Shown here piece by piece: positions 44,297 through 53,495 of a stretch of DNA of 64,000 nucleotides. Positions within the stretch are counted from its first letter, which is position 1. Each line of letters begins with the position of its first letter. The DNA comes from Pseudomonas sp. ADAK13 (GTDB lineage: Bacteria; Pseudomonadota; Gammaproteobacteria; Pseudomonadales; Pseudomonadaceae). Below the pieces are notes generated by a model. The model saw only the letters and a program-made list of their open reading frames with translations. It was not told the origin of the DNA and ran no database searches. Position numbers and translations under genes: made by a program. The stretch covers positions 2,046,001 through 2,110,000 of the forward strand of contig NZ_CP052860.1 of assembly GCF_012935715.1 (NCBI RefSeq). The letters are read 5' to 3'.

Positions 44297-44312
44297 AGTT
44301 AGTTTGCTAACT
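44297..44312. promoter_or_regulatory. Probable MarR operator
   Basis: A perfect palindrome AGTTAG-TTTG-CTAACT, 16 bp, centred about 25 bases upstream of the marR start codon. Size and position fit a MarR dimer site, giving autoregulation of the whole efflux operon. Confidence 0.7.
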
Positions 44313-44407
44313 ATCAATATGGTCGATGGATCCAAAGCCGTCAAGTTTTGATACAAATTTTGGGATGGGTGGTGGCGGCGCGAAGATGTGGGTCAGTCAA
44401 GCGGGTT

Positions 44408-44653
44408 TTAAACCCCGCGCCCCTCTCTCAACCGCAAATTCAACTCATCCACCACCTCCGCCCAATCCGCGTCCTCCAAAATTTCTTCACGCAAAAACGC
44501 GCGCTGGCCTGGCGTCCAGAAAAACGCATCCGCCAGATGCAGTTCGGGTTTGAGTGGGGAGTGGACAGCGATGAACCGCTCGATACTGACCGGGTCATCC
44601 GGCAAGCCGAGCTGTTTGAACAAGGATGGCAAGCTGTGTACCGGGGATTCCAT
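44408..44653 (-). CDS. DUF2789 family protein
   Basis: An 81-residue cytoplasmic protein containing 'HSLPSLFKQLGLP', 'FWTPGQRAFLREEI' and 'EDADWAEVVDELN', which together define DUF2789, a small protein common in pseudomonads with no known function. It is a single gene between the marR promoter and the glycosyltransferase gene. There is no sign of a membrane segment or metal site. Confidence 0.9.
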   Translation of the reverse strand: MESPVHSLPSLFKQLGLPDDPVSIERFIAVHSPLKPELHLADAFFWTPGQRAFLREEILEDADWAEVVDELNLRLREGRGV

Positions 44654-44728
44654 GATGTGTTCCTGAAAAGAGGGTTCACCTGAGTCTAGCCCCCCAGGCG
44701 AACATAAACCTCTCAGGTGTTGCGCAGA

Positions 44729-46336
44729 TTAATCGCAGCCTTCGCGGTGCACACCCGCCGGCGCGTTACACAGCACGAAGAGCCGGGCGCGAGCGCCGCC
44801 GCCATCCTGCTGGCTGAGCTGGCGCCAGCCTGCCGGCAACGGGGCAAAATCATCCGGGCCGTCAGCGGCGCTGATCAGCCACACACGCTGGATGTCTGCC
44901 GGCAACGCCGACAAGCGATCGAGGTAGATGCGCCCGCCATCCTGGTCCACCAACGTGCCAAAACCATAGGCATTCGGCCGGGTCGATTTGCCGGCGGCGG
45001 TCGGTGGGGTGAAGAGCTGCAACTGGGCGTCGGTCTCGTCGTAATAGACGTAGGGCAGGTACCAGAGCATGTCGCTGATGACGATGCGGTCATCTTCCTG
45101 ATAGTTGCGGTTGACGAATTCCACCGCGACGTTGAATTGATCATGTTCATCGACGGTGGCGTTGGTCTTCACGCCCACCAGCTCGATCCCGACAAACAGC
45201 ACGAACAATGCGGCGCCCGCCAGCGTCAGGCGCGGCGACAGACGGTCGACAGCCAGCGCCACGATGATCGGCAAACTCATCGCGTACGCAGTGAGATATC
45301 GCTCGATAAACACCGGGGAGATAAACGAAACCCCATAGACCAGCAGCACCGGCAGCATCAAAAAAAGCCCCAGCAGCCAGCCGAAGCGATAGCGGCTTTG
45401 ATCGCGCCAGGCGGTCACACCGACCAGCGCCACCAGCAATAACGGAAACACGACAAAGAGTGGCCGCCACAGGTGGTCGCCCGGGTCCTGAATCAGGAAC
45501 TGCCACACCATCGACGGCACCGAATACAGGTTGACCGGGTCTTCCCAACCAATATCCCCGCCCACCTTGAGCTCTTCGGTGTGCTGCACCAGGCCCAGCA
45601 AATTCGGCAGCCAGGGCAGGTACAGCAACACAATGGCAACGTTGGCCAGCCACCAGCCCGGACGTGTGACAAGGCGCAGGCCGCCGGCCCGTGGCAGGCG
45701 CAGCAATACCAGCCATGCCCAGTGCACCAGCACGCACAAGGCGGTGAAGTAGTGGGTATAGAAGGCCGCCGTCATCAACAGCGCATAGGCCACCAGGTAC
45801 CGCTTGCGCTCAGGCTGGCGAACCCAATACACCAATGCCAGGGTCGCAGCCAGCAGCCACACACCCAGCAGCGAGTACATTCGCACTTCCTGGCTGTAGC
45901 GCACCGCCGTGGGCAGCAACGCCAGCAGAATCCCCGCCAGCACCGCCGCGCGGCGGGTCGCGATCAGCCGCGTCAGCCAGATGCCCAGGCCGACCGCGAC
46001 CACGCCGGGGATCGCACTCATGCTGCGCAGGGAGAAAATACTGTCGCCAAACACCTCGATCCAGCCACGCAGCATGACGAAATACAGCGGCGGGTGAACG
46101 TCATGGGCGGCGTGAAACCACAGGTCTTCCAGGGAATACTCGGCAAGCAGCAGGCTTGAACCTTCATCGCCCCAGATCGCGGAGGCGGTCAAACCGTAGA
46201 AGCGCATGGCCACGGCCAACGCCAAAAGCGGCACCCACCACAATCGAGCGAGCCAGCCGGCGTTCTCCCACAGGCCAGGATTGAGCACGGGAAATGCCCC
46301 GGCCTTGTTGTCTTGTTCCGCCACAGAGCGTCGCAC
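44729..46336 (-). CDS. Membrane glycosyltransferase, GT39/ArnT-like
   Basis: A 535-residue inner-membrane protein with about 10-12 hydrophobic helices. An early loop, 'SAIWGDEGSSLLLA', and 'HAAHDVHPPLYF' carry the acidic and His-Pro features of the GT-C fold, in which a loop Asp/Glu activates the acceptor and sugar comes from a polyprenyl-phosphate carrier. The family includes protein O-mannosyltransferases and ArnT, but donor and acceptor here are unknown. The start is GTG with AGGAAG 5 bases upstream. It is divergent from the exported-protein pair that follows. Confidence 0.82.
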   Translation of the reverse strand: MRRSVAEQDNKAGAFPVLNPGLWENAGWLARLWWVPLLALAVAMRFYGLTASAIWGDEGSSLLLAEYSLEDLWFHAAHDVHPPLYFVMLRGWIEVFGDSIFSLRSMSAIPGVVAVGLGIWLTRLIATRRAAVLAGILLALLPTAVRYSQEVRMYSLLGVWLLAATLALVYWVRQPERKRYLVAYALLMTAAFYTHYFTALCVLVHWAWLVLLRLPRAGGLRLVTRPGWWLANVAIVLLYLPWLPNLLGLVQHTEELKVGGDIGWEDPVNLYSVPSMVWQFLIQDPGDHLWRPLFVVFPLLLVALVGVTAWRDQSRYRFGWLLGLFLMLPVLLVYGVSFISPVFIERYLTAYAMSLPIIVALAVDRLSPRLTLAGAALFVLFVGIELVGVKTNATVDEHDQFNVAVEFVNRNYQEDDRIVISDMLWYLPYVYYDETDAQLQLFTPPTAAGKSTRPNAYGFGTLVDQDGGRIYLDRLSALPADIQRVWLISAADGPDDFAPLPAGWRQLSQQDGGGARARLFVLCNAPAGVHREGCD

Positions 46337-46545
46337 CTCTACTTCCTCACCTACTACTGAACTACGCTTGCGCGAACAACCGCCACTCTAGGTCAAAAGG
46401 CCTCGATTCGCCTGCTGTTTTGCGCGCATTTGAACAGCGATCCGCCAATCGGACAAATCTGAATTTTGCGCAGGGCTTCTCCGACGCTTTGGTGGGTTCA
46501 CGCTATGATTGCCACCTTCCATGGATTCAGGATCAAGGACACTTC

Positions 46546-48708
46546 ATGCGTATCGGTCTTCTGTCACCCCTGGCACTGACAGTGCTCGCCACCCTTCCCC
46601 TCCAGGCCCACGCCAGCGGCGATGACTCCTGCTACCCGGATTGGCGGGTGTCGCGTAACAGCCTGGACGTGTGCAGCAACCTGCCCTTCCTGAGCCCGGG
46701 CAATGACAGCCGGGTCAACCTGCGCCTGTTGCTGGCAGACAAGAACGTCATGCCGCTGGCGCCGAATGCCCTGGGCGAGCAGGACTTTTCCGAAGGCTTT
46801 GGCCAGGTGCCATTCCCGGTGTATCGGCTTACACCCGCCGCGGATGAGCCCGACAACGAGCCCGACGACTCGCGCACCGCCGAACTGGACCAACTGCTGA
46901 GCCCGCTGGGCATCAAGCGCGATGACTACAAGACTGCGGGCGAGGCCTTCCTTTCCGGCGAAGGCAGCCGTTGCCGCAGTAACGCCGATGACAGCGCCAC
47001 GGCGTTTATCAGCCAGGTGGTGAAAGCCGATGTACCGCAGGCCGAACGCCAACTGCTGGCCAAATTGCGGTTGCAGATGCTCGGCAGTTGCTCCTCCGAC
47101 GGCGTAGCGGCAGGCGAGGCCGATCAAATTAAATCGACAGACGGCCAGGCATTGCTCGCCTACCTGCAAGCAGCCGGCGATTTTTACAGCGGGCGCTTCA
47201 GCGACGCACAAAAAGACTTCGCGGCGCTGACGAGCAGCGCGCTGCCCTGGCTCAAGGAAACGGCGCTGTACATGACCGCCCGCACCGCGCTGAACGACGC
47301 CCAGCAAAATGCCTTCGACGAATACGGCACGCCGTCCCTTGAGCATGTGGATAAGTCCGCGCTGCAACGGGCCGAGAGTGGCTTCGACGATTACCTGAAA
47401 ACTTATCCACAGGGCGACTACGCCGCCTCCGCCCGTGGCCTGCTGCGCCGGGTGCACTGGCTGGCGCCCAACCCCGACAAGCTGGCCAATGACTTTGCCT
47501 GGCAACTGACCCAGGCCACCGATGCCCAGCGCAACGTGTCGCTGGATGAACTGGTGCAGGAAGCTGACACCAAGCTGCTGACCAGCACCACCGCACCGGT
47601 GGGCAACCCGTTGATCCTGGCCCTCAACGACCTGATGTGGATGCGCGCCGGCGAGCCGCCGAAACTCACTCGCGAAGCCCTCGACGGGCAAAAGTCGATA
47701 TTTGCCCAGGAACCGGCGCTGTATGCCTATGTGCAGGCGGCGTTCGCGCTGTACGTCGAGCATCAACCCGACCGTGCCTTGAAGCTGCTGCCGCAAGACG
47801 TGCCGGCCAGTCTCGATTACTTCGCCTTCAGCCAACAGACCCTGCGCGGCCTGGCACTGGAAGCCAAGGACGACTGGAAAACCGCCGAAGCGTTGTGGCT
47901 GCAACTGCTGCCGCTGGCCAAGCAACCGCTGCAACGGGACCAGCTTGAGCTGGCGTTGGCCATGAACTACGAACGCAGCGGCCAACTGGCCAAGGTGTTC
48001 GCCGCCGACTCACCGATCAGCGCCAAGCAGGTGCGTTACATCCTGCTGCGCAACGTCGCCGGCCCTGAGCTGCTGCGCCAGCAGCTTGCCAATGCGGGCG
48101 ACCCGGTAGAGCGCCAGACCGCGCAATTCACGCTGCTTTATAAAGACCTGTTGCGCGGCCAGTTCGAGACGTTTGCCGAGGACTTGAAACAGCTGCCCGC
48201 CTCGCCTCCCGACGACAAGCTCGGCACCAGCCTGGGCTACGTCTACAGCGGTGGCCAGTCGTTGAAACTGTTCCGCTGGAACGGCGACAAGGCCGAATCC
48301 GGCTACACCTGCCCGAGCATCGCGCAAATCGCCAGCACCCTGCAGGCCGACCCGAAAAACCCCCAGGGCCTGAATTGCCTGGGTGAATTCGTCCTGCGTA
48401 ACGGCCTGGACGGCATGCCCCTGGAACAAGCGCGCTCCGCCGGCAGCCTGGGCAGTACGGCCTCGCCTTTCAAAGGTGAAACCTTTTCGCGGCTCGAAGG
48501 CTACAAGCGGGTGATCGGCAATCCCAAGGCACCGCATAACGACAAGGCCTACGCGCTGTTTCGCGCCATCAACTGCTACGGGCCTTCGGGCTACAACAGC
48601 TGTGGTGGCGAAGACGTCGACAAGGCCGTGCGCAAAGGCTGGTTCCGCCAGTTGAAAACCGGATTTGCCGATACCCAGTGGGGCAAGTCGCTGCAGTACT
48701 ACTGGTAA
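46546..48708 (+). CDS. Large exported protein with TPR-like helices, unknown function
   Basis: A 720-residue protein with a signal peptide (about 1-23, LATLPLQAHASG) and a cysteine-containing start to the mature protein (DDSCYPDWRV, LDVCSN). The bulk is helical, with repeats resembling TPR/Sel1 ('AYVQAAFALYVEHQPDRALKLLP', 'LALEAKDDWKTAEALWLQLLPLA'), and a further cysteine-rich end (CYGPSGYNSCGGED). The family is not named to my knowledge. The chosen ATG has AAGGA 7 bases upstream; a longer reading to 46294 runs back over the divergent gene's start. It is followed after 3 bases by the DUF3142 gene, so the two act together. Confidence 0.75.
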   Translation: MRIGLLSPLALTVLATLPLQAHASGDDSCYPDWRVSRNSLDVCSNLPFLSPGNDSRVNLRLLLADKNVMPLAPNALGEQDFSEGFGQVPFPVYRLTPAADEPDNEPDDSRTAELDQLLSPLGIKRDDYKTAGEAFLSGEGSRCRSNADDSATAFISQVVKADVPQAERQLLAKLRLQMLGSCSSDGVAAGEADQIKSTDGQALLAYLQAAGDFYSGRFSDAQKDFAALTSSALPWLKETALYMTARTALNDAQQNAFDEYGTPSLEHVDKSALQRAESGFDDYLKTYPQGDYAASARGLLRRVHWLAPNPDKLANDFAWQLTQATDAQRNVSLDELVQEADTKLLTSTTAPVGNPLILALNDLMWMRAGEPPKLTREALDGQKSIFAQEPALYAYVQAAFALYVEHQPDRALKLLPQDVPASLDYFAFSQQTLRGLALEAKDDWKTAEALWLQLLPLAKQPLQRDQLELALAMNYERSGQLAKVFAADSPISAKQVRYILLRNVAGPELLRQQLANAGDPVERQTAQFTLLYKDLLRGQFETFAEDLKQLPASPPDDKLGTSLGYVYSGGQSLKLFRWNGDKAESGYTCPSIAQIASTLQADPKNPQGLNCLGEFVLRNGLDGMPLEQARSAGSLGSTASPFKGETFSRLEGYKRVIGNPKAPHNDKAYALFRAINCYGPSGYNSCGGEDVDKAVRKGWFRQLKTGFADTQWGKSLQYYW

Positions 48709-48711
48709 GGC

Positions 48712-49416
48712 GTGAAGCACTTCTGGCTGGCCCTGCTCCTGCTGGCACGCCCGGCCTTCGGCGCGGTGGACGCCCGCGACCATGATGCATTCTGGCTGTG
48801 GAGCGGTGTCGCCCCGCAGCCGGTGCTCAAGCAGGCGAAAACCCTGTACATCCTCCAGGGCCAGATCAACTCGACCCGCCGCGCGCCCTCGCGTGGCGTG
48901 CAGTTCATCGCCCAGGGCATGAGTGTGCCGCGCATCACCCAGGGTGAAATCTGGGTGGTGTACCGCGCCCACACCCTGCGCTGGCCCGAGTCGGTCTACC
49001 GCCAGATGCTCGGCCAGGTGCAACGCTGGCGGGACGCGGGCAATCCGGTGGTGGGTATCCAGATCGACTTCGACGCCCGCACGCAATACCTCAACGAATA
49101 CGCCGACTTCCTGCGGGACCTGCGCCAGCGCCTGCCCAAGGACTTGCGCCTGAGCATCACCGGGCTGATGGACTGGAGCAGCAATGCCGACCCGGCGGCC
49201 ATCGCGCAACTCAAGGGCGTAATTGATGAAGTGGTGGTGCAAACCTATCAGGGCCGCCACAGCATTCCGGATTACGCGGCGTATTTGCCACGGATGAATC
49301 GGCTGGGCGTGCCATTCAAGATTGGGTTGATTCAGGGTGGAGAGTGGGAGGAGCCGGGGTATTTGAAGGGCAGTGAGTGGTTTCGAGGGTATGTGGTGTT
49401 TTTGCAGAATCCTTGA
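48712..49416 (+). CDS. DUF3142 exported protein
   Basis: A 234-residue protein with a short signal peptide (about 1-18, LALLLLARPAFGA) and a DUF3142 domain: 'HDAFWLWSG', 'VVGIQIDFDART', 'LSITGLMDW', 'VDEVVVQTYQGR' and 'FKIGLIQGG' are consistent with a TIM-barrel fold like glycoside hydrolases, with Asp in IQIDFD as a candidate active residue. The start is GTG, 3 bases after the upstream stop, so it is translationally coupled to the 720-residue protein. Its substrate is unknown; a surface or periplasmic glycan is a guess. Confidence 0.78.
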   Translation: MKHFWLALLLLARPAFGAVDARDHDAFWLWSGVAPQPVLKQAKTLYILQGQINSTRRAPSRGVQFIAQGMSVPRITQGEIWVVYRAHTLRWPESVYRQMLGQVQRWRDAGNPVVGIQIDFDARTQYLNEYADFLRDLRQRLPKDLRLSITGLMDWSSNADPAAIAQLKGVIDEVVVQTYQGRHSIPDYAAYLPRMNRLGVPFKIGLIQGGEWEEPGYLKGSEWFRGYVVFLQNP

Positions 49417-49445
49417 GTGCCCACGGTCCTTGGACTGTGGGCACT
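49416..49445. terminator. Hairpin between convergent DUF3142 and receptor genes
   Basis: The 9-bp stem AGTGCCCAC/GTGGGCACT has an inner GTCC/GGAC extension and begins at the DUF3142 stop codon. No strong T run follows on either strand, so its efficiency is uncertain, but its place between converging genes suits a two-way terminator. Confidence 0.6.
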
Positions 49446-49478
49446 AATGGCTAAAAAACGCCCGCGAATGCCCGATGG

Positions 49479-51932
49479 TTACCAGTCATAGGTCAAGCTC
49501 GACACCACCGTGCGCCCTTCCCCGTAGTAACAATCCAGGTCGCTGGTGCATTGCGATACGTAGGTCTTGTTGGTCAGGTTCTGCACATTCATCGCCAGCC
49601 TCACGCCTTTGAGCTTGAACGGCGAGGTGCCCAAGTCGTAGCTCAAGCTGGCGTCGTAGACGGTATAGGACGGGATGCTGAACGCCCCTGCGTAGTAATC
49701 GCCAAAGCTGCTGCGGGCGTAACGCGCGCCCAAGCCTGCGCCAACACCGGCCAGCGGTGTGTCGCCAAGGACGGTGTAGTTGACCCAGACCGAGGCGGTA
49801 AGCGGCGCAATGCCCGCCGGGTGGCGGCCCTGGCGGCCGTCGTTGTCCTTGGTGTATTTGACGTCGTTACGTGCCGCCGAGGCGACCACATCCCAGGCGT
49901 CGCTGAGGGATGCCTTGGCTTCCAACTCCACACCGCGCGAGCGCATGGCTCCGCTCTGGGTGCTGAAGGTGGTGTCTACCGGGTTGGTGGTCAGTACGTT
50001 TTCCTGGTCCAGTTGATAGACCGATACCTGAACAAAGCTCTTCTGGCCCGGCGGCTGGTATTTCAAGCCGACTTCGTACTGGTTGCCGGTAGATGGATCG
50101 AAAGGCTTGCCACTGATATCGGTGCCCGATAGCGGCAGGAAGGATTCGGAGTAGCTGACAAACGGCGCCAAGCCGTTATCGAACAGGTACACCAAACCGG
50201 CCCGGCCGGTGAAGGCCTGGTCTTTGCTGCTGGTGCGGGTGTCGGCCAGTGGTTCCTTGTTGACCACGTTGGCCCAGTCGTAGCGCCCGCCCAGCACCAA
50301 CGCCCACTTATCCAGCTTGATCTGGTCCTGCACGTACAGGCCGGTCTGGGTCACGGTGCGGTCCCATTGGTAAGGCTGGCCGAAATTCAGCCGCTGGCCA
50401 TAGACCGGCTTGAACAGGTCGATCACCGGCGGATTACGGTCGTACAGGCCGTGGAATTGAGAGTTGAAGTGGTAGTAATCCAGGCCAACGATCAACGTGT
50501 GGGACAGTGCGCCGGTGTCGAACTCCGCCTGGGCGATGCTATCCACACCGAATACTTTGTTGTGCTGCGACCAGTCCACGCCGAAGCGTTGCAGGTAGCG
50601 CTGGTCTTGCGCGCCGGTTACCGGGTTGGGCACAAATCTGTAGCCGTGCAGCGGTGCGGTGTAGCGGTCGTCCACTTCGGCGTAGCGAGCATTTTGCTTG
50701 AGGGTCCAGGTGTCGTTCAGGCGATGGGACACCTCATAGCCCAACACGTACTGCTCGCGGTTGTACTGGTTGACGCCTGGCTCGCCGAGAAACAGGTCAC
50801 GCTTGATCTTGCCGTTGGGGTTGTCCCAGATCGTCCCGGACGCGGGCAACCCCTGGGCCTCGGGCACGCCTTTGTCTTTCTGGTACTGGGCGAACACGGT
50901 CAGGCGGGTGTCGTCGTTGGGTTGCCAGGTCAGGCTGGGTGCGATGAACTGGCGTTTGTTCTCGACATAGTTGATCTCGCCCTGTTCGTCCTTGGCCAGG
51001 CCAGTCAGGCGATAGAGAAACTGGCCCTGCTCATCCAGCGGTCCACTGAGGTCAATGGCGGCGCTTTTGTGCTCGTAGGTGCCGGCCTCCAGCACCACTT
51101 GATGCACCGGGGTTTCGCTGGGGCGCTTGCTGACCATGTTGACGATGCCGCCCGGCTGGTTCTGCCCGTACAAGACCGAGGCAGGGCCTTTGAGCACTTC
51201 GATGCGCTCCAGGGAATAGGGCTCGATCTGCAATGCACCGCCGGTGCTGCCGCCGCCATAAGGCAGGTGCAAGCCGTCGAGGTACAGCGGCGTAGGCGAG
51301 AAGCCACGGGAGGTGGGTTCATCGAACAGTTTGACCCGATCGGAAAAACCGCCGGCCGTCATGCCCGGTGTGTAGAGCAGTGCCTGGGTGACACTTTGGG
51401 CACCGCGCGCCTTGATCTCGGCGGCGGTGATGACGTTGATGGTCTGGGGGATTTCCACCAGCGCCGAATCGGTCTTGCTGCCGGTGGCGCTGCGCTTGGC
51501 AACGATGCCGTCGACCGGGCCCCAGGCAGTTTCTTGATCCTGTTGGCCACTGATCTGTGTCGCACCGAGTTGCAGCGCACCGCTCGCGGGCAGCGCCTGC
51601 AACGACCAGCCACCCTGGGATTGCACCGCAACCAATCCGCTGCCGACCAACAAACGTTCCAACCCGGGCCCGGTGGCGTAGCGCCCCTGCAAGCCGGCGC
51701 TGCGCTTGCCTTGGGTCAGCGAGGCGTCCACCGACAACAGAATTCCCGAGGCGCTGGCGAAGTGGTTCAAGGCCTGGTCGAGGTTGCCTGCGGGAATGTT
51801 GTATTGGCGTAAGGCTTCAGCGCTCTCCTGCGCCTGGACCAGGCTCGGCACCACTGGCGCCGTCGCCAGCAAACTGACAAACAGGCCACGGCGCAGGGCG
51901 CGGGCCAGGGGTTGGATTGGGTGGTGCGACAT
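49479..51932 (-). CDS. TonB-dependent ferric-siderophore receptor with signalling domain
   Basis: An 817-residue outer-membrane receptor that imports a ferric siderophore using TonB energy. The signal peptide (about 1-35, ending LVQAQ) is followed by a secretin/TonB short N-terminal (STN) signalling domain (about 43-115). The plug (about 150-270) contains RGFSPTPLYLDG and LYGQNQPGGIVNMVSKRP, as in the FhuA/FoxA hydroxamate group. A 22-strand barrel then ends in LTYDW. The STN domain and the neighbouring FecR- and FecI-like genes mark a transducing receptor. The ligand cannot be fixed from sequence; a hydroxamate such as ferrichrome or ferrioxamine is the best guess. GGGGAG lies 7 bases before the start. 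Confidence 0.9.
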   Translation of the reverse strand: MSHHPIQPLARALRRGLFVSLLATAPVVPSLVQAQESAEALRQYNIPAGNLDQALNHFASASGILLSVDASLTQGKRSAGLQGRYATGPGLERLLVGSGLVAVQSQGGWSLQALPASGALQLGATQISGQQDQETAWGPVDGIVAKRSATGSKTDSALVEIPQTINVITAAEIKARGAQSVTQALLYTPGMTAGGFSDRVKLFDEPTSRGFSPTPLYLDGLHLPYGGGSTGGALQIEPYSLERIEVLKGPASVLYGQNQPGGIVNMVSKRPSETPVHQVVLEAGTYEHKSAAIDLSGPLDEQGQFLYRLTGLAKDEQGEINYVENKRQFIAPSLTWQPNDDTRLTVFAQYQKDKGVPEAQGLPASGTIWDNPNGKIKRDLFLGEPGVNQYNREQYVLGYEVSHRLNDTWTLKQNARYAEVDDRYTAPLHGYRFVPNPVTGAQDQRYLQRFGVDWSQHNKVFGVDSIAQAEFDTGALSHTLIVGLDYYHFNSQFHGLYDRNPPVIDLFKPVYGQRLNFGQPYQWDRTVTQTGLYVQDQIKLDKWALVLGGRYDWANVVNKEPLADTRTSSKDQAFTGRAGLVYLFDNGLAPFVSYSESFLPLSGTDISGKPFDPSTGNQYEVGLKYQPPGQKSFVQVSVYQLDQENVLTTNPVDTTFSTQSGAMRSRGVELEAKASLSDAWDVVASAARNDVKYTKDNDGRQGRHPAGIAPLTASVWVNYTVLGDTPLAGVGAGLGARYARSSFGDYYAGAFSIPSYTVYDASLSYDLGTSPFKLKGVRLAMNVQNLTNKTYVSQCTSDLDCYYGEGRTVVSSLTYDW

Positions 51933-52025
51933 TGCAGGGCTCCCCGTGAGAACGCTTCTTGATTGGCTTTCAAGAGGTATCCCGGACGGGGTTGAAAAAC
52001 CGACAAGCCGAAGGCAAAAAATTTT

Positions 52026-52982
52026 TTACACCCGCGCCTTGATCGTGACCCAATAGCGCGTAACCGCCTGCACCTGCACCGGCAACGAACGCTCAAGCGC
52101 GTGGAGAATCGCGTCGGTGTCGTTGAGCGGAAACACCCCGGTCAACAGCAAGCCCGCCACCGCAGCATCGCAACGCAGCAGGCCCGGGCGGTAGCGGCCC
52201 AGTTCGGTGATGAACTGCCCCAACGGCTGGCGCTCGGCGACCAGGCGGTTCTGGGTCCAACTGCTGGCGTTGACATCCACCGGCACCCGCGTCGAAGTCT
52301 GACTGGCGCTGAACCACAGGCTGTCTCCGGCGCTCATTTGTACCGCCGCACCGTGCACCGGACGTACCTGCACACGCCCCTCATACAGGTCGACACGACT
52401 GCCATCGTCCCCTTCACGCACGGCAAACCGGGTGCCCAGGGCCTGCACATCCCCCGCCGGGGTTTCGACGATCAATGGCCGGGACGGGTCGTGGCCGCTG
52501 GTCAGCAGGATCTCGCCGCGTATCAGGCGGATACGTCGCTCACTGGTACTGAACCGCAGGTCGACCGCGCTGTTGCTGTTGAGGTCCAGGCGCGTGCCGT
52601 CACTCAAGGTCAGGTGGCGAATCTCGCCGGTGGCGGTACGGTATTCGGCAAACGCCGCCTGCCACGGCTGGCTGCCCTGCACCAGATAGCCGCTGCCGCC
52701 GGCCATCAGCAACAGCCCGAGCAGCTTCAAGGCTGCGCGGCGCTGGGTGTCCGGTGTATCGCGTAAAACCGCGCGGGCACTGTCGGCGGGCACGCCACCG
52801 AGGGTGTGCTGCAATTGCTGCAAACGTTTCCAGGCACGCCGGTGTTCAGGGTCGGCCGCCTGCCAGCGCGCAAAGGCCTGGCGCTGGTCGCCATCCAGTT
52901 CGCCGCCCCATTGCAGCATCAGCCACTCGCTGGCTTGCTCGACAATGGCCGGGGCAATCGGCGCTTCAGACCGCATTCTCAT
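52026..52982 (-). CDS. FecR-family transmembrane sigma regulator
   Basis: A 318-residue inner-membrane protein passing the signal from the loaded receptor to the sigma factor. An N-terminal cytoplasmic DUF4880/FecR_N region (about 10-75, ASEWLMLQWGGELDGDQRQAFARW) is followed by one hydrophobic segment (about 84-100). A periplasmic FecR domain (about 115-215, LTLSDGTRLDLNSNSAVDLRF, TPAGDVQALGTRFAV) and a C-terminal STN-contacting part complete it. It overlaps the sigma gene by 4 bases and precedes the receptor by 93 bases. Confidence 0.9.
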   Translation of the reverse strand: MRMRSEAPIAPAIVEQASEWLMLQWGGELDGDQRQAFARWQAADPEHRRAWKRLQQLQHTLGGVPADSARAVLRDTPDTQRRAALKLLGLLLMAGGSGYLVQGSQPWQAAFAEYRTATGEIRHLTLSDGTRLDLNSNSAVDLRFSTSERRIRLIRGEILLTSGHDPSRPLIVETPAGDVQALGTRFAVREGDDGSRVDLYEGRVQVRPVHGAAVQMSAGDSLWFSASQTSTRVPVDVNASSWTQNRLVAERQPLGQFITELGRYRPGLLRCDAAVAGLLLTGVFPLNDTDAILHALERSLPVQVQAVTRYWVTIKARV

Positions 52983-53422
52983 TCTTCGTAGGCGACCTGA
53001 TAGCAGGCAAGAATCGCCCGGGTCATGTACTTCTGCACCGAGCTGACGGTCACCTCCAGGCGCTCGGCAATCTGTGCGTAGCTCAGCCCCTCGAACTGCG
53101 ACAACAGGAAAGCCCTGCGCACGTTGTCGGGCATACGATCGAGCATGGCGTCGATCTGCATCAGGGTCTCGAGGATCAGTGCGCGGGTTTCCAGGGACGG
53201 CGATTCGGGCTCCGGCAGGTGGGCGATCTGCGTCAGGTAGCTGCGGCTTTCCTTGGCCCCGGGAAAGCGTCCCGACACCAGCAAACGCAGGAAGGTGTCC
53301 TGCGCCACATCAGCGGCGTGTTCACGATCCCCCAGGCGCTTGCGCAGCCAGCCTTGCAGCCAGCCGTGATGGTCGCGATACAGGAGATGAAGCTGTTGCC
53401 GGCCGTCAGTCGCGGTGTCCAT
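52979..53422 (-). CDS. FecI-like iron-starvation sigma factor, apparently internally deleted
   Basis: A 147-residue ECF sigma factor that should direct transcription of the adjacent receptor gene. Region 2.1-2.2 (LYRDHHGWLQGWL, AADVAQDTFLRLL) and a full region 4 (VRRAFLLSQFEGLSYAQIAERLEVTVSSVQKYM) are intact. However, SYLTQIA runs straight into HLPEPESPS, whereas FecI and relatives have about 22 more residues there, including the region 2.4 helix that reads the -10 box. The reading frame is kept, with no stop codon. FecI is 173 residues, consistent with the loss. The ATG is placed just after a Fur box; upstream in-frame starts would lie on the box. Probably inactive or altered. Confidence 0.8.
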   Translation of the reverse strand: MDTATDGRQQLHLLYRDHHGWLQGWLRKRLGDREHAADVAQDTFLRLLVSGRFPGAKESRSYLTQIAHLPEPESPSLETRALILETLMQIDAMLDRMPDNVRRAFLLSQFEGLSYAQIAERLEVTVSSVQKYMTRAILACYQVAYEE

Positions 53423-53442
53423 GAAAAGCTCAGGTGCGTTAT

Positions 53443-53461
53443 TGAGAGCAATTATCATTAC
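53443..53461 (-). promoter_or_regulatory. Fur box upstream of the sigma gene
   Basis: Read on the minus strand, GTAATGATAATTGCTCTCA contains AATGATAAT and agrees with the 19-bp Fur consensus at about 13 positions. It lies about 20 bases before the chosen sigma start codon, as expected for an iron-repressed sigma/anti-sigma pair. Confidence 0.75.
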
Positions 53462-53495
53462 ACCTTGTTGCGCGGCTGGCAAAGTTCTTTGTCAT

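Noticed and set aside
44677..44719. CACCTGAG/CTCAGGTG inverted repeat between DUF2789 and the glycosyltransferase
   Set aside because: The 8-bp arms are 27 bases apart without a T run or promoter boxes, which is too weak to call a terminator or operator.
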